From: DATFDN01 sp963756545
Lineage (GTDB): Bacteria > Pseudomonadota > Alphaproteobacteria > Acetobacterales > Acetobacteraceae
DNA: 64,000 nucleotides
Direction of reading: 5' to 3'
Assembly (NCBI GenBank): GCA_963756545.1
Contig: CAVWNY010000002.1
Span: 620,001-684,000, forward strand
The notes beneath the pieces are model-generated. The model was not told the origin of the DNA. It saw only the letters and a program-made list of their open reading frames with translations, and ran no database searches. The position numbers were made by a program, and so were the translations under genes. Below are positions 7,669 through 15,789 of this stretch, one piece after another (positions within the stretch are counted from its first letter, which is position 1; every line of letters begins with the position of its first letter).

Positions 7669-9221
7669 TGGCGGGCTTCAGCGAGACGAACACGGCCACC
7701 GAGGCGACCGCAGCCGTCGATCCGCCGAGGTTGGCATTGCATGGTGTGGCATTCGGCTCGCCTCTTGAGCAGGCGTTCCGCGCGGCGCTTGCGCCCGGCA
7801 TCGGCATGCGCTGCCTCCCGTCGCCGGGCGCCGGGACGAAGTGGTGGCGGCGAGCCGTACGCGGCACGAGCCTTCAATGGTTCGCGGGCTCAGACCCATT
7901 CCCTCCCCACACCGCCTCCGCGCCATCCGGGGAGATCTGTCTTGACCTGCTTGGCACGGCCGAGACGGGATCGTCCGATCGGCCCACGTGGCGTATCGTT
8001 GACGGCGACGGGCATCTCCTGCTTGCGCCCTTCACCGGCTTGGCGACGTGTCGTCGCCCGCCGTACGTCGCATCCTTGCTGCTGGTCGAAGCCCGCTCGT
8101 GTGACCCAGGATGGGACGTTCTCGCCGAAGCGCATATCTCGAGCCGACTGCGCTATCGGGACCTGCTCGATCAGCTCGGACACTGGGCCGCAAGACTGGT
8201 CGTGTCCGCCCTGCACAGCCGGGCGGTCTTGAGGCGCCAGGCTTTCCCGGTTGCTCCGGTCCGCTTCGCCGCAACCGGCGGCATCGGCGCCGAATTGCTG
8301 AGAACCGTCATGACAGGGGCGGCCGATCGCTGGCGAAGCCGGCTTCTGAGCGAAACCTGGGCCATCGCGCCGATAACCCAACCGTTCGCGTCGCTATTGG
8401 TGGACCAGGTGCTTGCCCCTGTTTCCTGGATTCGCTCTCCAGACGCGGGGAGCTATATCGCCGATCCGTTCCCCTGGCCGGGTCGCACGGGAACGATCCT
8501 CTGCGAAAGATATGTCGAAGCGACGGGGCGTGGTGAAATCGTCGCTGTGTCAGTGCGGGGGCGGGAAGCCAGCGCAATCGAGGTGCTCGATCTGGGCACC
8601 GATTGCCATCTGTCCTACCCATTCACATGGTCCGAGCACGGACGCCTATTCTGCCTGCCGGAAATGACCGGCGATCGGCGATCGGTGCTGTACCAACTCG
8701 ACCCGGCAACCGGGACCGCCGAGAAGGTGGCGGTCGTCGCCGAGGACAAATCCCTCGCGGACCCTACTCCGTTTTTTCATGCGGGACTGCATTGGATCGC
8801 CTACACGGACACCGATCTCGGCCCGCACGACAATCTGTGTCTTCTGTACGCGGAGAGGCTTGAAGGCCCATGGTCGCCCCATCCCGGAAATCCGGTCAAG
8901 ATCGACGTCCGTTCATCGCGACCCGGCGGGACACCTGTCACGCTAAATGGCGTCCTGTATCGTCCTGCGCAGGATTGCTCACGCACCTACGGGGGCGCGC
9001 TCGTGTTGAACCGGGTCGTCACGTGTACACCGCGGGCCTATCAGGAAGTGCCGGTTGCCGCCCTGCGACCTGACCCGAAGGGTCCGTATCCTGACGGGTT
9101 GCACACGCTGTCGATCAATGAGGGAGGCGCGTTCGTCGACGGGAAGCGCCTGGGGTTCGATGCGCGCGTCGTGGCCCGGAGGATTGCATCACGGCTGTCT
9201 CTCGCAGCGCGACAGCCGTGA
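7668..9221 (+). CDS. Glucosamine inositolphosphorylceramide transferase 1-like protein
   Basis: A 517-residue protein whose C-terminal half resembles the bacterial relatives of plant GINT1 and a five-bladed-propeller-like fold. Seen in order: YIADPFPW (about residue 263), an E-rich GRGEIVAVSV strand, HLSYPFTW, LFCLPEM, LADPTPFFHAGLHWIAYT, the block GPWSPHPGNPVKIDVRSSRPGG (about 397-418) and YRPAQDCSRTYGGALVL. The N-terminal about 200 residues are less conserved and may resemble formyltransferase-associated regions. ATG 7668 overlaps the preceding stop by one base. In bacteria such proteins sit in polysaccharide loci; a sugar-transfer role is inferred from the family name, not demonstrated here. 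Confidence 0.65.
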   Translation: MAGFSETNTATEATAAVDPPRLALHGVAFGSPLEQAFRAALAPGIGMRCLPSPGAGTKWWRRAVRGTSLQWFAGSDPFPPHTASAPSGEICLDLLGTAETGSSDRPTWRIVDGDGHLLLAPFTGLATCRRPPYVASLLLVEARSCDPGWDVLAEAHISSRLRYRDLLDQLGHWAARLVVSALHSRAVLRRQAFPVAPVRFAATGGIGAELLRTVMTGAADRWRSRLLSETWAIAPITQPFASLLVDQVLAPVSWIRSPDAGSYIADPFPWPGRTGTILCERYVEATGRGEIVAVSVRGREASAIEVLDLGTDCHLSYPFTWSEHGRLFCLPEMTGDRRSVLYQLDPATGTAEKVAVVAEDKSLADPTPFFHAGLHWIAYTDTDLGPHDNLCLLYAERLEGPWSPHPGNPVKIDVRSSRPGGTPVTLNGVLYRPAQDCSRTYGGALVLNRVVTCTPRAYQEVPVAALRPDPKGPYPDGLHTLSINEGGAFVDGKRLGFDARVVARRIASRLSLAARQP

Positions 9222-9287
9222 TGTGGGAGCGCCGCTGAAGACGCCACCGCCAAGCCACTTCGGAAACCCCTGCTCCGTTCGCCCCTT

Positions 9288-10484
9288 CTAAGGCGCCTTG
9301 AAGGCGACCCGCGAGGTTCCGTGCTCCGTGAGGTAGGCGCTGCCATACGGAACGGGCTCCGGTCCGTTGGCACCAGCTACCTGCTTGTCGCGTGCCTTTA
9401 GCGACGCCCAGCGCCGCCGCAGTGCGATTTTCGCCGCGTAGGCCCCCAACGCGGCTCGCCCGGCGAGGCTTGCCGTGCCGAAGAACGTTTGCAGCGTTAA
9501 CTCGGCATTCGCAAACTTGAACTTGTAGGCCTCCCGCCCGCGCAGATAGTCGATCTCGACGATCGCGTTGTCGAAGGCCCACATAGTGTACTCGACCATG
9601 AGGATCGTGCCCGGCGAGGCCCGCTCGTATACAGGATCATACGTGGCGAGGAATGCCATCAGCCTGTCGCCCTGTAGGACGTTGATCGAGCCGGCGACGA
9701 TTATGTCGTCACATTCAATAAGAAATATCTTGAGCTGCCCGGTGGTCGCCAACGCTTCGACATGGGCTGCGGCCGCTCTCGAATCGCGTTCGAGGAGCGC
9801 CGAACGCTGGCCCGTGGCGACAAGCCACTGCTGCTTGAGCCCGATCAAACGTTCGAGCACCGGGCGGAGGGCGTCACTGGGCTGATGCTGTCGGATGGAT
9901 ATCTTGCCGAACTCGGCAAGAATGCGCCTGCCGCGCAGATGATTGTTGCGGGTCTTCTTGTTAAGCGACCGAAACCAAGCGTCTCCGCTGCTCCACTGGT
10001 TTCGCAACTGGAGGCTTATTTCACGCGAGGGCGTCGGACGAAACTCCTTCTGCTCCTCTCCCATCCGGTCGATCAACGGGCGGCACCGGGCATCAGGCCG
10101 AATCTGACGCAGCCGCACGACGTCGAACCCGCCGGCACGCTGTATGGCGGCCCAAAGCATGTCCAATGCGGTTTGCGCGTCGAGCGCGGGCGCGAGGAGG
10201 GCGTCACAGTAGTCGCTGGGTTCCTGGGCGGCCCATTCCAGGACGCGGACCCTTCGCTCCCTCGCCACCGCGAACGGCAGTACGGCCACCAGTTCGTCGC
10301 CGTCCCACGCCAGTCCGATCCTTAGCCGAGAACCCGACCGTTCGCCCAGGCTGTTCCACCAGGCCTCAACCCATTCGTGACTCTGGAACACGCTGGCGCC
10401 GGACTGTTCCCATAATCTCCGCCAAGCCGGTTTGATTTCCTTAAAGCGGGCCGCAGACGTAACGATTTCGTGTTTATGCAGCAC
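9288..10484 (-). CDS. CelD/BcsL-type GNAT acyltransferase
   Basis: 398 residues with the two-lobed GNAT architecture of the Acetyltransf_6/CelD family. Supporting segments are FQSHEWVEAWWNSLG (N-terminal lobe), LNKKTRNNHLRGRRIL in the middle, and in the C-terminal lobe a beta-strand region (IFLIECDDIIVAGSINVL) followed by LMAFLATYDPVYERASPGTILM and DYLRGREAYKFKFA. Such proteins are found in cellulose and exopolysaccharide loci and are thought to acylate sugars or lipid carriers. The GTG start at 10484 has GGAG 6-7 bases ahead and overlaps the end of the upstream hydroxylase gene by 11 bases, so the pair form an operon. It converges with the rightward polysaccharide genes. Confidence 0.75.
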   Translation of the reverse strand: MLHKHEIVTSAARFKEIKPAWRRLWEQSGASVFQSHEWVEAWWNSLGERSGSRLRIGLAWDGDELVAVLPFAVARERRVRVLEWAAQEPSDYCDALLAPALDAQTALDMLWAAIQRAGGFDVVRLRQIRPDARCRPLIDRMGEEQKEFRPTPSREISLQLRNQWSSGDAWFRSLNKKTRNNHLRGRRILAEFGKISIRQHQPSDALRPVLERLIGLKQQWLVATGQRSALLERDSRAAAAHVEALATTGQLKIFLIECDDIIVAGSINVLQGDRLMAFLATYDPVYERASPGTILMVEYTMWAFDNAIVEIDYLRGREAYKFKFANAELTLQTFFGTASLAGRAALGAYAAKIALRRRWASLKARDKQVAGANGPEPVPYGSAYLTEHGTSRVAFKAP

Positions 10485-11514
10485 GCTGGCGCTCCGCGGT
10501 GCGCGGCACTGGCCCGACCTGCTCGTAGGCGGCCTCGACCGGCTCGCTATCGGAATGCCGGATCCTCCGGCGCGCCATCCGGGCAATCTTCTTCAGGGGA
10601 AGCAAGTACAGGCCGGATAGGGAATGGTACTCCGCATGCTCGTTGTTGATCAGGCCGAAGGCAAAATCCTCATTCTGCGCCGGCCGAGACAGCGTGCCGA
10701 ACAAGTTGTCCCACACTGACAGCATCAACCCGAAGTTCTTATCGTAATGCTTGGGATTGATGCTGTGATGCAGTTGATGGTAATGGGGGCAAAGGATGAT
10801 GTTGTTGAGGACCTTTCCGAAGGACACCTTCAAGTGGGTGTGCCGGACAAAGTCCATCATGATGACGTTTCGCATGACGTAGACGTTGATCCCGAAAAGC
10901 GTCAGTTCGACGGGGTCCTTCGCGAAAAACAGCCAGAGCCCATAGACGAGGCCGGGCACCAGGCCGTCCCAAAGGTGGTTCATGATATCGTCGATCGGAT
11001 GGATCCGGTCCTTGGTGAGCCCCACCATCACTTCAGCCGAATGATGAACCTTGTGAAGCTCCCACAGCAGCGGAATTTTGTGCTGCAGGAAGTGATAGCA
11101 GTAATACGAGAGATCGTACGCGAGCAGCATGGTCAGCGTGAACAGGCCCAGCTCGATCGGCGTCGCGTGCCCCGGCGCCCTCGATGGCGCGCCAAACACA
11201 TGCACCATGGCGCCATGCACAACCGCGCCGACTATCGCCGCGGACGCCAGACCCATGGGCCAGGCGAGCAGCTTGAAGACCAGGTGTCGTGAAAGCCAGA
11301 ATAGGATGTCCGCGCGGGCGGAGGGGTGCGAAAACGTGCCGGGCGGGATTGCGTGACGAAAGAAGCCCCGCAACGATTGCCGATCCGTGCGCGTGCTTAG
11401 ATAGGTCGCCACCGCCGACCCGATCGCGACGACCCACAGCAGCAGAAACGTCAGCCCGTCGGGTCCGGTTAGCCGATGCGCGATCGCGGCGAAGGCTGCG
11501 TGGATGGCGGTCAT
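10474..11514 (-). CDS. Membrane fatty acid hydroxylase / sterol desaturase family protein
   Basis: 346 residues, di-iron membrane hydroxylase. Several hydrophobic segments are visible (about residues 20-38, 72-100 and 120-140). The histidine-box ligands are present: HFLQH (about 141-145), HKVHHS (about 153-158) and, after another membrane-associated stretch, HYHQLHHS (about 242-249). It would oxygenate a lipid acyl chain or sterol-like substrate in the inner membrane using O2. ATG 11514 follows AAGGAG. It overlaps the acyltransferase gene downstream, suggesting that the two enzymes work on one lipid or lipid-linked substrate. The exact substrate cannot be read from the sequence. Confidence 0.85.
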   Translation of the reverse strand: MTAIHAAFAAIAHRLTGPDGLTFLLLWVVAIGSAVATYLSTRTDRQSLRGFFRHAIPPGTFSHPSARADILFWLSRHLVFKLLAWPMGLASAAIVGAVVHGAMVHVFGAPSRAPGHATPIELGLFTLTMLLAYDLSYYCYHFLQHKIPLLWELHKVHHSAEVMVGLTKDRIHPIDDIMNHLWDGLVPGLVYGLWLFFAKDPVELTLFGINVYVMRNVIMMDFVRHTHLKVSFGKVLNNIILCPHYHQLHHSINPKHYDKNFGLMLSVWDNLFGTLSRPAQNEDFAFGLINNEHAEYHSLSGLYLLPLKKIARMARRRIRHSDSEPVEAAYEQVGPVPRTAERQRAA

Positions 11515-11813
11515 GATGCTCCTTGATGCGGAATGGCCACGGCGCGATCCGATCTCGCACGAGTACGCATCAACCCCCCATTAATGCACCGGTTCGCTGG
11601 GCGTGGCATAGACCTATTGTTTCGCCGGACGCGCAAATCTTCGGGAATACGAGGCCCGTTCGACAGCTCGTCCTCAACGGGGGGTCGATGCCGCCTGCGG
11701 CGAACTCACGACCATGCGACCGCCGGCGAGCGACACGGATTCCGCCCTTCTTTGACCGGCGCCGTCTCGCCGGATATGTTTGCCGAGCCATATCGCCTCC
11801 CGGAAGGTTCGTC
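11515..11813. promoter_or_regulatory. Divergent intergenic region, hydroxylase gene / ABC importer
   Basis: This 299-base spacer separates the leftward hydroxylase-acyltransferase pair from the rightward ABC importer operon and must contain both sets of start signals. An open frame crosses it in phase with the binding-protein gene, but its residues are unlike a leader, and a good GGAAGG ribosome site sits just before ATG 11814. No molybdate or other operator could be recognised. Confidence 0.3.
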
Positions 11814-12734
11814 ATGCGCCGGCGCACGATCCTGTTCGCGGCTCCTCTTCTGCCGCTCCTGCCGGCTAGGCGCCCGGCCCTCGCCGGAGCGGTGCTCCGC
11901 GTCGCCTATGCCGGATCGATGGGCGTGGTGATGGATCGGGTCCTCGGACCGGCGTTCGGGACCGCCAACGGGGTGTCATTTCAGGGCACCGGTCAGGGTG
12001 CCTTCGGGCTCGCCCGGCTGCTGGCGGCCAAGAAGCTCCAGGCCGACGTGTTCGTCTCCGTCACGCCGGGGCCCATCCGGCTGCTCCAGGCGGCGGGCCT
12101 GGTCAGGGAGGCGGCGGCGATCGCCAGCACGGCGATGGTGATTGCCTACAGCCCGCTCAGCCGCTTCGCGCCGGCGCTGAAAGCGGCGGCGGACGGCAAC
12201 GGCGCGTGGTGGCAGGTGCTGCGGACGGCGGGGTTGCGCTTCGGGCGAACCGATCCGACTACGGACCCGCAGGGGCGGAACCTTATTTTCACCATGGAGC
12301 TGGCGGAGCGATACTATCACGTGCCGGGCCTCGCCAGGGCGATCCTCGGTCCGAACATCGACCCGGCGCAGATCTTTACCGAGCCATCGCTGCTTAGCCG
12401 CCTGGAAAGCGGGCAGATCGACGCGAGTTCGGGTTACCAGAGCGCCGTGACCTCGCGGCACTTGCCGTATGTCGCGCTGCCGCCCGAGATCAACCTGTCC
12501 GATCCCGCGTACGACGCCGCCTGGTATTCGCATGCCACGGTGGCGCTGCCCCAGACGGGCGGTGCGACGAAGGACGTGCATCCGGAGCCGCTGGTCTTCT
12601 ATGCCGCCGTCCTGCAAGACGCGCCATCGCCTGAGTTGGGCCGGCGGTTCGTTGCGTTCCTGACATCGGAAAACGGCCAGGAGATGCTGCGCCGGGGTGG
12701 CTACGGAGCTTCAAAGGGCGGCAACATCTCGTGA
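11814..12734 (+). CDS. ABC transporter substrate-binding protein (molybdate/tungstate/sulfate type)
   Basis: 306 residues. The N-terminus (RRRTILFAAPLLPLLPARRPALA) looks like a signal peptide for export to the periplasm. The mature part has the oxyanion-binding fold signature RVAYAGSMGVVMD, then LQADVFVSVTPGPI, a TDPTTDPQGRN segment and LESGQIDASSGYQSA. It resembles WtpA/ModA-like binding proteins, so an oxyanion such as molybdate, tungstate or sulfate is the likely ligand, but the binding residues are not distinctive enough to choose. GGAAGG lies shortly before ATG 11814. The permease gene starts at its stop codon, making a three-gene importer operon. Confidence 0.75.
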   Translation: MRRRTILFAAPLLPLLPARRPALAGAVLRVAYAGSMGVVMDRVLGPAFGTANGVSFQGTGQGAFGLARLLAAKKLQADVFVSVTPGPIRLLQAAGLVREAAAIASTAMVIAYSPLSRFAPALKAAADGNGAWWQVLRTAGLRFGRTDPTTDPQGRNLIFTMELAERYYHVPGLARAILGPNIDPAQIFTEPSLLSRLESGQIDASSGYQSAVTSRHLPYVALPPEINLSDPAYDAAWYSHATVALPQTGGATKDVHPEPLVFYAAVLQDAPSPELGRRFVAFLTSENGQEMLRRGGYGASKGGNIS

Positions 12735-13483
12735 TGGCGCGGCTGCCATCATGGCTGCTTGGCCCCTTGGCGCTCGCGCTGCTGGTCGCGCCGTTCCTCA
12801 CGCTCATCACCGTCACCGACTGGCGCAACTTCGCGCTTGCGCCGGGCGACCTGGGCGCGGTCGGCACGTCGCTCGCCTACACCAGCCTCGCCATGCTGAT
12901 CGTGATCGGATTGGGCGCGCCGCTCGCCTGGTGGCTCGCCCGGCACGACTTCCGCGGGAAGGCGGCCGCCGAGGCGCTGGTTCTGGTCGCGTTGCTCACG
13001 CCGCCGCTCGCGCTCGGCATCCTGCTCGCCTCGCTCTACGGGCCCTACAGCGCGGTCGGCACCGGGTTGGGCCGGCTCGGACTGAGCCTGACCAACACAT
13101 CCGGCGCATTCGTGCTGGCGCAGGTGTATGGCGCCATGCCGTACTTCGTCCTCGCCGCCCGAAGTGCGTTCGAGGGTGTGCCGCGCGATTTGGAGCGGAT
13201 CGCGCTGACCTTGGGCAAGGAGCCGTGGCAGGTGTTCCTGACGGTGACGCTGCCGCTGGCACGCTCGGGGCTGGGCGCCGCCCTCGCGCTGGCCTGGGTG
13301 CGCACCCTCGGCGAGTTCGGAACGGCGCTCATCATCGCTTATTACCCGCAGGGCATACCGGTGAAGCTGTGGGTGAATCTCCAGGACGCGGGGCTGTCCG
13401 CCGTCTATCCGCTGTTGTGGCTGTTCTTCCTGACTGCTTTGCCGCTGCCGCTCTGGCTCGGCCGACGCGGATTGCGCCCATGA
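12734..13483 (+). CDS. ABC transporter permease (ModB-like)
   Basis: About 249 residues, almost entirely hydrophobic with five or six predicted membrane segments. The cytoplasmic coupling loop carries the EAA-type motif (EGVPRDLERIALTLGKEPWQ, about residues 149-168) that contacts the ATPase, followed by LPLARSGLGAALALAWVRTLGEFG, typical of molybdate/sulfate permeases. It forms the inner-membrane channel between the upstream binding protein and the downstream ATPase. The junction GTGATGG lets either GTG 12731 or ATG 12734 start the gene; both overlap the preceding stop. Confidence 0.85.
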   Translation: MARLPSWLLGPLALALLVAPFLTLITVTDWRNFALAPGDLGAVGTSLAYTSLAMLIVIGLGAPLAWWLARHDFRGKAAAEALVLVALLTPPLALGILLASLYGPYSAVGTGLGRLGLSLTNTSGAFVLAQVYGAMPYFVLAARSAFEGVPRDLERIALTLGKEPWQVFLTVTLPLARSGLGAALALAWVRTLGEFGTALIIAYYPQGIPVKLWVNLQDAGLSAVYPLLWLFFLTALPLPLWLGRRGLRP

Positions 13484-14580
13484 TCGGCGGAAATGTGCTG
13501 CCCTTCCCGGGCCGGGCGCCAGCCCCGGCGCTCGAACTCGCGCCACCGCCCTCGCTCGCGATCGACTACCGCCTGACGCGCCCCCTCGCGATGAAGGCGC
13601 GCTTCGATCTGCGGGGACTGACCGTGCTGCTCGGCCTCAGCGGCGAGGGCAAGACCCTGCTGCTGCAGGCCATCGCCGGCTTGGTCCCGGCTGATGGCAC
13701 CCCCTTCGGAGGCCTGCCCCCGCAGCGCCGGCCAGTCGGGTACCTGCCGCAAGGCTTCGGGCTATTTCCGCACCTGCGCGCCTGGGAGAACGTCGCCTAT
13801 CCACTGCCGCGCGGCCACGGGCGTCGCGAGCAGGCGATCGCCCTCCTCGCGCGGCTCGGCATGGCGGGGCTGGCTGAACGCCGGCCGGACGCGCTGTCGG
13901 GGGGACAACAGCAGCGGGTCGCACTGGCCCGCGCGCTGGCCCGCGCGCCTCGATTGCTGCTGCTGGACGAGCCGACCTCGGCACTCGACCCGGCGACGCG
14001 CGACGAGGTGATGGCCGAGTTGGCCACCGACCTGCGCCGCCTGAACGTCCCGAGCCTGACGGTGACGCACGATCCCCACGTGGCCGGCATCGCCGATTGG
14101 GTGGTGGTGATGGCGAATCATCGCATCGCGCAGCAGGGCACGCCGGCCGAGGTGTTCGCGCGCCCGACGAGCCGCGCGGGTGCCCATCTGGTCGGCGTGC
14201 GCAACCTGTTCTCCGGAACCGTTCGTGCGATCGAGGCGGAGCGCGCCGCCGCGTGGGCGATCGTGGATGTGGCGGGCGTCCCCCTGCGCGCCCCGGCCGC
14301 CTCCGCCGACTGGCTGATCCCCGGCGCTTCCGTCGGGGTGGCGATACGGTCGGAGGATATCGCCGTGGCCCACCCGTCCGGACGATCCGGGACCGCCCTC
14401 AACGTGGTGCCGATGATGGTGGCCGATGCGCGCCCCGAAGGATTGGGGCTGCGCCTGCGCGGCACTGGCCCCGTGTCGCTCGACATCCTGCTGCCGCGCT
14501 GGGCCGCCCCCCCTCCCCTCGCCGGACAACCCGCGGTGGCGCTGATCCGGCCCGCCGCGCTGCATCTGTTTCGCGAGTAG
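13480..14580 (+). CDS. ABC transporter ATP-binding protein (ModC/CysA-like)
   Basis: 366 residues. The nucleotide-binding domain shows Walker A GLSGEGKT (about residues 51-58), Q-loop YLPQ, signature LSGGQQQR, Walker B LLLLDEP and the H-loop TVTHD. The C-terminal about 110 residues form a TOBE-like regulatory domain (VRNLFSGTV, VAIRSEDIAV). It powers the importer formed with the two preceding genes. ATG 13480 overlaps the permease stop as ATGA. The TOBE region agrees with an oxyanion importer (molybdate or sulfate) but does not fix the substrate. Confidence 0.85.
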   Translation: MIGGNVLPFPGRAPAPALELAPPPSLAIDYRLTRPLAMKARFDLRGLTVLLGLSGEGKTLLLQAIAGLVPADGTPFGGLPPQRRPVGYLPQGFGLFPHLRAWENVAYPLPRGHGRREQAIALLARLGMAGLAERRPDALSGGQQQRVALARALARAPRLLLLDEPTSALDPATRDEVMAELATDLRRLNVPSLTVTHDPHVAGIADWVVVMANHRIAQQGTPAEVFARPTSRAGAHLVGVRNLFSGTVRAIEAERAAAWAIVDVAGVPLRAPAASADWLIPGASVGVAIRSEDIAVAHPSGRSGTALNVVPMMVADARPEGLGLRLRGTGPVSLDILLPRWAAPPPLAGQPAVALIRPAALHLFRE

Positions 14581-14587
14581 GGCGGGG

Positions 14588-14601
14588 CGTCAGTTTTGAC
14601 G
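14588..14601. terminator. Short hairpin after the ABC importer operon
   Basis: CGTCA-GTTT-TGACG forms a perfect five-base stem starting 7 bases after the ATPase stop codon. There is no T-run after it, so it is at best a weak terminator or mRNA-end stabiliser. Confidence 0.25.
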
Positions 14602-14731
14602 GTAGTCTCCGAAGCCGGCCGGCGAGTTCGATCGTGCCGATTCCGCCCTCGCAGTACGCGATCAGCGCGGCCGCGTTCAGCGCGATCTGGCGCGGACATC
14701 ACCGCTATGTAGGAAACCCCGATTGTGTCGG

Positions 14732-15685
14732 CTACCCAACTGTGCGGACCGACTTGCGCCATCGCGAATCCACGGCCGGAAGAACCTCCTCGATCAGCCG
14801 GCGCGTCTGTGCCAGCATCTCGTCCTCGCCGCGCGCGACCGGGCGGAGAATGAACTTCGAGACGCCCGCCGCGACGTAGTCGCCGATGCGTCCCACGATC
14901 GTCGCCGCGTCACCGACAGCGAAGTAGCCGCCCGGCTCGCGGCCGGTGCGCGCGCGATAGGCGGCGTAGGCGCCGGCGAGGGCCGGGTCATCGGGGTTGC
15001 CGAACAGGAACGGAATGCCGGCGCCGTAGTGGTCATCCTCGATCGTCCGGCCGGTTTCCGCTAAGGCGCGCTTGATCTCCGCGATCACCGCGCCGGCCTG
15101 CTCGGGCGTCTCCGGACCGGCCTGCCACCCGGTGCCGAAGCGGGCGGTGCGGCGGATAGCCGCTTCGCTGCCCCCGCCGATCCACATGGGCAGAGCGTGC
15201 TGCACCGGGCGCGGGGCGATCATCGCGCCTTCCAGACGGAAGTGCCGGCCCGTGAAATCGACCTTTTCCTCGGTCCAGAGGCGGCCGATCACCTCCAACG
15301 CCTCGTCGGTTCGCCCTCCTCGGGTGTGCGTGTCGAGGCCGAGCGCGTGCCACTCCGGGGCAAGTGGGCTGCCGATGCCGAAGCCGGGCAGCATCCGCCC
15401 GTCCGAGAGCACATCGATCGTGGCGCACTGCTTGGCGACCAGCAGCGGGTCGCGCATCCCCAACGACAGCACGTTCATGCCCACTTTCAGCCGACGGGTC
15501 CGACCTGCGACGGCGGCCAAGGTAACCATGCACTCCAGGATCGGATGGCGGCTCACCAGCCGGTCGGTCTGCCAGAAGCTGTCGATACCACCCACCTCGC
15601 ACAGGTCGATCCAGCGCCAGTACCCTGAACTTGTAACGAACGGATACTCCGCCAGCCCGATGCCGATTGCGATGCTGCGCGCCAT
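14732..15685 (-). CDS. LLM-class flavin-dependent oxidoreductase
   Basis: 317 residues with the luciferase-like TIM-barrel pattern: IGIGLAEYP at the N-terminus, GIDSFWQTDRLV, LKVGMNVLSLGMRDPLLVAKQCATIDVLSDGRMLPGFGIGS spread over about residues 65-105, a GGRTDEALEVIGRLW segment and PMWIGGGSEAAIRRTARFGTGW near 165-188. The enzymes use FMN or F420; which one cannot be judged. Substrate unknown. It stands alone, convergent with the ABC operon and divergent from the following MFS gene across 104 bases. Confidence 0.8.
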   Translation of the reverse strand: MARSIAIGIGLAEYPFVTSSGYWRWIDLCEVGGIDSFWQTDRLVSRHPILECMVTLAAVAGRTRRLKVGMNVLSLGMRDPLLVAKQCATIDVLSDGRMLPGFGIGSPLAPEWHALGLDTHTRGGRTDEALEVIGRLWTEEKVDFTGRHFRLEGAMIAPRPVQHALPMWIGGGSEAAIRRTARFGTGWQAGPETPEQAGAVIAEIKRALAETGRTIEDDHYGAGIPFLFGNPDDPALAGAYAAYRARTGREPGGYFAVGDAATIVGRIGDYVAAGVSKFILRPVARGEDEMLAQTRRLIEEVLPAVDSRWRKSVRTVG

Positions 15686-15789
15686 GCCGATCTCCAGGTG
15701 CCGCAGCCGGACGCTAGACCAGGCCCGGCTTCCTTGCGAGCCGGCCTCCGACCCGGCAAAATCGTGCCCAAGTCCAGGGGACGTCCGAG

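Noticed and set aside
12697..13479. Long in-frame upstream extension of the ABC ATPase gene
   Set aside because: This part is the shifted frame of the permease; the ATPase fold begins after ATG 13480, which overlaps the permease stop as expected.
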